A stretch of DNA of 10,856 bases from Devosia equisanguinis (GTDB lineage: Bacteria; Pseudomonadota; Alphaproteobacteria; Rhizobiales; Hyphomicrobiaceae), in assembly GCA_945901835.1 (NCBI GenBank), contig CAMDMH010000050.1:1-10856 (forward strand), given 5' to 3'. Position numbers and translations under genes: made by a program. The notes beneath the pieces were generated by a model. It searched no databases, had not been told where the DNA came from, and saw only the letters and a list, made by a program, of their open reading frames with translations. Position 1 is the stretch's first letter; each line of letters opens with the position of its first letter. Shown piece after piece: positions 7,291 through 10,856 of the stretch.

Positions 7291-8099
7291 AGCGGCATTC
7301 CATCGACGTGATGGGCAGCAAGATGGACGTCATTCGCAGCGGCTCGGGCGCTCCACTGATCTATCTTCATGGATTTGCCGACGTCCACTCGGCGTCCGAC
7401 GGCCTGTTGCCCTTCCATCGGCTTTTGGCGGGATCCTGCGATCTGATCGTACCGGCACATACAGGTTGCGCGCGGACCGACGAACGCGACGACCTCGATT
7501 CGGTGCACGATGTCGTAGAGCAATACCTCGACCTTGCAGATGCCCTCAGGATCGAGACGTTTCACGTTGCGGGAGCGTGCGTCGGCGGATGGATCGCGGC
7601 AGAGCTTGCCGTGCGTCAGCCTCAGCGCGTGCGATCATTGTCGCTGATCGGTGCGACGGGGTTGTTCGTTTCGGGAAATCCGATCGCTGACATTTTCTGG
7701 GTCGCCCAACCGGAAGACGGCATCTACTACAACGATCTCAGACACATGCTGTTTGCGACGCGCGACTCACCGTGCGGCAAGCAACTGTTCCCCGATGGCC
7801 GCGGGGAGATCGAGCAGGAGATGTTGCGCTATCGAATGTTCCGCTTCGCATCGCAGGTCGGGTTCACACCCCCCTACCTCTACGATCGCAAGTTGATCGA
7901 GCAGCTCCATCGCTACAAGGGACCCGCTCTTGTCGTCTGGGGCGAGAGCGATCACATGGTGCCGCTGTCGCATGCGCATGCTTATGCAAGCGGTTTTTCG
8001 AAATCGAGGCTCGAGTTAATCGCGGGCGCCGGACATTCCGTGCATGTCGAGCAGCCGGAGGCGGTATCGAAGCTGGTTGGATCCATGGTGACCGGCTGA
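7287..8099 (+). CDS. Alpha/beta-hydrolase-fold enzyme with a Cys in the nucleophile position
   Basis: The product is 270 residues, a single alpha/beta-hydrolase domain. The oxyanion-hole motif is YLHGFADVHS (HG at residues 28-29). The nucleophile elbow reads VAGACVGGW, with Cys98 (TGC at 7578-7580) where most relatives have Ser. The acid is probably D222 in VVWGESDHMVP, and the histidine H250 in GAGHSVHVEQPE. The layout matches C-C bond, lactone and ester hydrolases of ring-cleavage pathways. Dienelactone hydrolase is a known member of the fold that uses Cys. The ATG overlaps the stop of the monooxygenase gene, so the hydrolase very likely acts on that enzyme's product, for instance by opening a lactone or cleaving an oxygenated ring (inference). 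The residue between 120 and 200 forms a cap region of ordinary size. Confidence in the fold is high, in the exact reaction low. Confidence 0.9.
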   Translation: MKRHSIDVMGSKMDVIRSGSGAPLIYLHGFADVHSASDGLLPFHRLLAGSCDLIVPAHTGCARTDERDDLDSVHDVVEQYLDLADALRIETFHVAGACVGGWIAAELAVRQPQRVRSLSLIGATGLFVSGNPIADIFWVAQPEDGIYYNDLRHMLFATRDSPCGKQLFPDGRGEIEQEMLRYRMFRFASQVGFTPPYLYDRKLIEQLHRYKGPALVVWGESDHMVPLSHAHAYASGFSKSRLELIAGAGHSVHVEQPEAVSKLVGSMVTG

Positions 8100-8142
8100 C
8101 ATTGACGGGGATTGGCGCTTTTCGATAACGCGGGGGTTAAAC

Positions 8143-8214
8143 CGGAGCGGGCGCCATTGTGCTTCAGATGATCCGGAGGCGGATCACCGTCTATTCTTAG
8201 CGCGGAGCGGGCGC
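8143..8214. repeat. 12-bp exact direct repeat flanking an inverted repeat in the MFS leader
   Basis: CGGAGCGGGCGC occurs at 8143-8154 and again at 8203-8214, exactly 60 bp apart. Between them, TGATCCG (8169-8175) pairs perfectly with CGGATCA (8180-8186) around a GAGG loop. There is no T-run, so this does not look like a rho-independent terminator for the hydrolase gene. Paired sites around a palindrome upstream of an exporter gene could be regulator binding sites; this is inference from position. Confidence 0.5.
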
Positions 8215-8254
8215 GCACCGGCGGCTTGACTCCTGCGCGCAGATCTTCCCCTTG

Positions 8255-8264
8255 CTCACGTGAG
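8255..8264. promoter_or_regulatory. Perfect 10-bp palindrome upstream of the MFS gene
   Basis: CTCACGTGAG is a perfect palindrome, 38 bp before the MFS start codon. Its position between the hydrolase and the transporter start would suit an operator, but a palindrome of this length can occur by chance. A TTGACT hexamer (8226-8231) lies upstream without an obvious -10 partner. Confidence 0.3.
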
Positions 8265-8302
8265 GTCGCGGGGCAACACACCCACATCGAGGCAGTATCG
8301 AC

Positions 8303-9553
8303 TTGGCAGGCACAGAATTTTTCGGCGGGGCGGGCCGGGCGCTGGCGACGCCCTCGTTCAGGCTGTACTTCATCGGGCATACGCTGGCCACCGTCGGCCG
8401 CTGGATGAAGCGCACCGCCGTGGGATGGCTGGCCTGGCAGCTCACGGAGTCGCCGGCTTGGCTGGGCATCATCGCCTTTGCCGACCTGCTGCCAACGGTC
8501 GTGCTGGCCATCGTCGCCGGCGCCATCTCAGATCGCTTCGGCATCATGCGGATCATGCGCTTGAGCCAGGTGTTGGCCGCGATGCTGTCGCTCCTGTTTG
8601 GCGCACTGATCATGATCGGATGGATCGATATCTACATGACCGTGGTGTTGACCCTTCTGTTCGGCGCGTTCGAATCGATGGGCCAGCCCGCGCGCATGTC
8701 GGCCGTGCACGCGGTCGTGCCCCAGCGCGATCTGTCCTCGGCGATCGCCTTGACGTCGGCCTCCTTCAATGCGGCGCGCATTGTGGGGCCGGGGATCGCC
8801 GGCGCCTTGATTCTGTGGTCCAACGCCGGCGTGGTCATCGCCTTGTGCGCAGCGACATTTCTGGCGTTCTACCTGGTCCTGCTGAAGCTGGATTTCGGCA
8901 CGCCGCGCGACGGCGGCACAAAATCCCCGAAGGCGCTGCTTGAGGATATCCGTTTCGGCATCGCCTACGCCTTCGCGCATCCCGGCTTGCGCTTCGTTTT
9001 CATATTGCTGGCGGCGACGAGCTTTCTCATCCGACCGGTCATCGAGCTCCTGCCTGGAATTTCAGATCGAGTGTTCAATGCTGGGCCGGCTGGCCTGTCT
9101 TTCTTGTTGGCGGCGATCGGCGTTGGCGCCATGACGGCCAGCCTATGGCTTGCGCAGCGCGGAGACACTAAGGGTTTGACCCGGTTGCTGGTGTCGTCGA
9201 CCAGCGTCACCGGCATCGCTCTGATGCTGGCCATGGCGTTCCCGCGGATATGGGTGGCCGCGACCTTTCTCGTCATCATGGGCGCGGCCATGCTGGTCGG
9301 CAACGTGGCGGCGCAGACGCTGGTGCAGAATACCGTCGATTCCAGTTTTCGTTCGCGCGTGATGAGTCTGTTCATCGTGTTTGCCTACGGTTTGCCAGCC
9401 GTCGGTGCGGTCATCATGGGTTGGGTGTCGTCCTATGCCGGGTTTCCCGCGGCGATCGGCGGCGGCGCGCTGTTCATGCTGGTGTTCTGGGCTTGGGCAC
9501 GGCCGCAGCAGGCAGCCACGGGCGCCCTCCTCGAGACCCACAAGGCAGACTGA
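8303..9553 (+). CDS. Major facilitator superfamily transporter, probable drug or metabolite exporter
   Basis: The product is 416 residues, hydrophobic throughout, with alternating helices consistent with about 12 membrane segments. The cytoplasmic loop between helices 2 and 3 carries an MFS motif A variant, GAISDRFGIMRIMR (residues 73-86). A later stretch, PARMSAVHAVVPQRDLSSAIAL, fits the efflux-type MFS_3 branch that includes enterobactin-exporter-like proteins. The start is a TTG at 8303-8305 with GAGG about 10 nt upstream. No ATG near the N-terminus gives a full first helix, so the TTG is the best choice. It is separated from the hydrolase by 203 bp containing repeats, so it probably has its own promoter. 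A role in exporting a pathway intermediate or toxic analogue is possible; unrelated multidrug export is equally likely. Confidence 0.88.
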   Translation: MAGTEFFGGAGRALATPSFRLYFIGHTLATVGRWMKRTAVGWLAWQLTESPAWLGIIAFADLLPTVVLAIVAGAISDRFGIMRIMRLSQVLAAMLSLLFGALIMIGWIDIYMTVVLTLLFGAFESMGQPARMSAVHAVVPQRDLSSAIALTSASFNAARIVGPGIAGALILWSNAGVVIALCAATFLAFYLVLLKLDFGTPRDGGTKSPKALLEDIRFGIAYAFAHPGLRFVFILLAATSFLIRPVIELLPGISDRVFNAGPAGLSFLLAAIGVGAMTASLWLAQRGDTKGLTRLLVSSTSVTGIALMLAMAFPRIWVAATFLVIMGAAMLVGNVAAQTLVQNTVDSSFRSRVMSLFIVFAYGLPAVGAVIMGWVSSYAGFPAAIGGGALFMLVFWAWARPQQAATGALLETHKAD

Positions 9554-9587
9554 TCCGACTTCGCGCCTGCGCCAATCCTGCCGCGCC

Positions 9588-9677
9588 TCATCGAACGATC
9601 AGCTCTAGCATCGCTAGATCCCATTTGCGGACCTCGCGGGCCGTGGGATCGGCGACAGGAATCCCGCCGCCGACCAT
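9588..9677 (-). CDS. Very short minus-strand frame or gene end, unrecognised
   Basis: An ATG at 9675-9677 opens a 29-codon frame to TGA at 9588-9590 (MVGGGIPVADPTARE, then VRKWDLAMLELIVR). The frame stays open upstream to about 9710, reading LIADAVPPIPD. Codon third positions are strongly G/C biased, as in real genes here. It lies just past the recombinase stop on the same strand but in another frame. It looks more like the tail of a broken gene than a complete peptide gene. I do not recognise the family. Confidence 0.25.
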   Translation of the reverse strand: MVGGGIPVADPTAREVRKWDLAMLELIVR

Positions 9678-9706
9678 GTCCGGAATCGGAGGGACCGCGT
9701 CAGCGA

Positions 9707-10297
9707 TCAGATATCGATCTTCTCGGCGATTTCGATCGCATCATAGACCTCGATCCCGAGATATCGAACCGTGCTTTCGATCTTCGAATGTCCGAGCAAA
9801 AGTTGCACCGCCCTCAGATTTCCCGTTCGGCGATAGATCAGCACCGCTTTTGTCCGACGCAGCGAATGCGTGCCGAACTTCGCAGGGTCGAGACCGATGC
9901 TGGCCACCCACTCCTGCACGAGCCGGGCGTATTGCCGCGTGGTCAAGCCTCCCCGATCGCCGCGACCGGCAAAAAGGAACTGACCCGGCTTGCGTCCGGT
10001 CTGGCGCAGGTAATCGTCAATCGCTTGGCCAGTCTGGTCGGTCAACTCGAACCGAACCGGCCGACCAGTTTTCTTCTGGCGGACGGTCGCGCGGTCCATC
10101 GAGTATCCGCTCGGTGCCACGTCATCAACACGCACTGCGACGACGTCACAGCCGCGCAGCTTGCTATCGATCGCCAGGTTGAAGAGGGCAAGATCGCGCT
10201 TCTTGCCCTCGATCTGCAGCTTCGTTCTGATCGACCAGACATGGCTCGGTCTGAGCGGCGGCTTCGCGCCGACAAGCTTGCCCTTGTTCCACGGCAC
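9707..10297 (-). CDS. Minimal tyrosine recombinase / phage-type integrase
   Basis: The product is 196 residues, essentially a stand-alone catalytic domain of the tyrosine recombinase family without the usual N-terminal core-binding domain. It would cut and rejoin DNA at specific sites through a 3'-phosphotyrosine link. All catalytic residues are present: R48 (KLRGCDVV), probable K76 (QKKTGRPV), H144 and R147 (HSLRRTK), H170 (LLLGHSKIES) and Y179 (VRYLGIE). The start is taken as a GTG at 10295-10297 giving VPWNKGKL. No good ribosome-binding site precedes it, and the open frame runs further upstream without an ATG, so the true start is uncertain. Short recombinases of this type are common on mobile DNA of rhizobia and relatives. 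It ends facing the convergent MFS gene, and a degraded homologue lies at 3594-3775. Confidence 0.88.
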   Translation of the reverse strand: MPWNKGKLVGAKPPLRPSHVWSIRTKLQIEGKKRDLALFNLAIDSKLRGCDVVAVRVDDVAPSGYSMDRATVRQKKTGRPVRFELTDQTGQAIDDYLRQTGRKPGQFLFAGRGDRGGLTTRQYARLVQEWVASIGLDPAKFGTHSLRRTKAVLIYRRTGNLRAVQLLLGHSKIESTVRYLGIEVYDAIEIAEKIDI

Positions 10298-10620
10298 GCG
10301 AGTAGGCTTGACGACAGAGGGGGTAGGGTCCTGTTCCGTGGATTGTCTCCTATCTTCAGAGACAGACCAGCTTGCACCCCTTGCAGCCGGACCGACTGAT
10401 TTGATGACCGGAAACGGACCACTTCCACCATCGCATGGTTAGCGATCGACGAGTCTGGCCCTCCGCGTCGGCATCTTGACGGTCGATATCGGATCACTTC
10501 GACAGCAGGCGCGACAGATGGCAACGCGAGCAACATGCCGCCGCATCCTCAGCTTCGACCAGCGGTCGGGACCGGAGCCGGAGGTCGATCCCCATAGGAG
10601 ATGTCGCCCCTCACCATCCA
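10298..10620. other. Non-coding mobile-element border region between recombinase and transposase
   Basis: No convincing gene lies in this 323-bp stretch. Open frames here are long only because of high GC and have no family resemblance. It contains the two related 14-bp motifs described separately and probably the outer end of the partial insertion sequence that starts at 10621. I could not place that element's terminal inverted repeat, because its other end lies outside the window. Confidence 0.4.
10415..10503. repeat. Pair of related 14-bp direct repeats, IS-end-like
   Basis: CGGACCACTTCCAC at 10415-10428 and CGGATCACTTCGAC at 10490-10503 match at 12 of 14 positions and lie 75 bp apart in the same orientation. 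IS21-family elements carry several repeats of this general look near each end, so this may be the remaining end of such an element. No istA or istB gene is present in the window, so the link is only suggestive. Confidence 0.35.
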
Positions 10621-10856
10621 TCAGTTTCTCCAGACCGACCAGAGGTCTGGCAGCCCGCAGAGGTTCTGCAGGCAGGTTTGGATTCGGCGCAGCCCTCGTT
10701 TGAAGAAAGAGGTCAGGCTACGAGCCACCTTCTTCGGAGCAGTGCCGGGCGCTTTTTTTCGGCGGGAAGTGCAGCGTTTTGCGCAGCCCACATGCCGGTC
10801 GAGACCGCCCAATAGAGGGCCAGCGTCATGATCAGGATCAGACGGTCCATGCGGTC
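10621..10856 (-). pseudogene. C-terminal part of a DDE (IS4-like) transposase, frame interrupted, truncated by window edge
   Basis: Read on the minus strand from the window edge, the sequence gives DRMDRLILIMTLALYWAVST, then PAEKK. After a -1 shift at the A7 run (10753-10759) it continues as KVARSLTSFFKRGLRRI and CGLPDLWSVWRN, ending with TGA at 10621-10623. The hydrophobic LALYWAVSTG helix followed by a basic TSFFKRGLRR segment is how I recall the C-termini of IS4-like DDE transposases from alphaproteobacteria. The catalytic DDE residues would lie beyond the window. Without the shift, translation stops at 10713-10715. Either the element is inactivated by a one-base loss or it uses the A_AAA_AAG slippery site. 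Confidence 0.6.

Noticed and set aside
9250..10182. 310-codon plus-strand open frame
   Set aside because: It runs out of frame through the MFS gene and then antisense through the recombinase. Its composition is Arg/Ser/Pro-rich, without a domain.
10042..10536. 164-codon minus-strand open frame upstream of and overlapping the recombinase
   Set aside because: It is out of frame with the recombinase. Its serine/arginine-rich sequence is a shadow plus non-coding border DNA.

Overview
The window is high-GC DNA. Its gene content (several orphan Bug-type solute-binding proteins, TauD and luciferase-like oxygenases, a minimal tyrosine recombinase of about 200 residues, IS debris) resembles an accessory region of a soil alphaproteobacterium of the Bradyrhizobium/Hyphomicrobiales kind. 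That assignment is an inference from family content; no rRNA or other taxonomic marker is present.

Layout, left to right. Positions 1-699 hold no intact gene; a frameshifted reading frame on the minus strand (205-599) may be a relic. Positions 700-2595 are a two-gene minus-strand unit: an orphan tripartite tricarboxylate transporter (TTT/Bug) binding protein followed by a TauD/TfdA-type 2-oxoglutarate dioxygenase. Divergent from it at 2724-3464 is a family-3 solute-binding-domain protein with no signal peptide. Positions 3465-4811 are decayed DNA: a C-terminal relic of a tyrosine recombinase, a 16-base poly-C tract, and the C-terminal half of a thiamine-diphosphate-dependent E1 beta subunit broken by two frameshifts.

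Positions 4792-8099 form the most coherent functional block. A second secreted Bug binding protein (minus) diverges from a luciferase-like flavin monooxygenase (plus). The stop codon of the monooxygenase overlaps the start codon of an alpha/beta hydrolase (ATGA). The hydrolase has Cys in place of Ser in its nucleophile elbow. A plausible reading is capture of an organic acid or related compound, flavin-dependent oxygenation, then hydrolysis of the product. The substrate cannot be read from sequence. An MFS transporter follows at 8303-9553, after a leader with a 12-bp direct repeat and an inverted repeat.

The right end is mobile DNA. It holds an intact minimal tyrosine recombinase with all catalytic residues (9707-10297, minus), short direct repeats like those at insertion-sequence ends (10415-10503), and the C-terminus of a DDE transposase running off the window (10621-10856, minus). 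That transposase needs a -1 frameshift at an A7 run to stay in frame. The recombinase relic at 3.6 kb and the intact recombinase at 9.7-10.3 kb are homologous and in the same orientation, so they bracket the 3.8-9.7 kb segment. This suggests that segment was assembled by repeated integration. No tRNA, rRNA or CRISPR array was seen.
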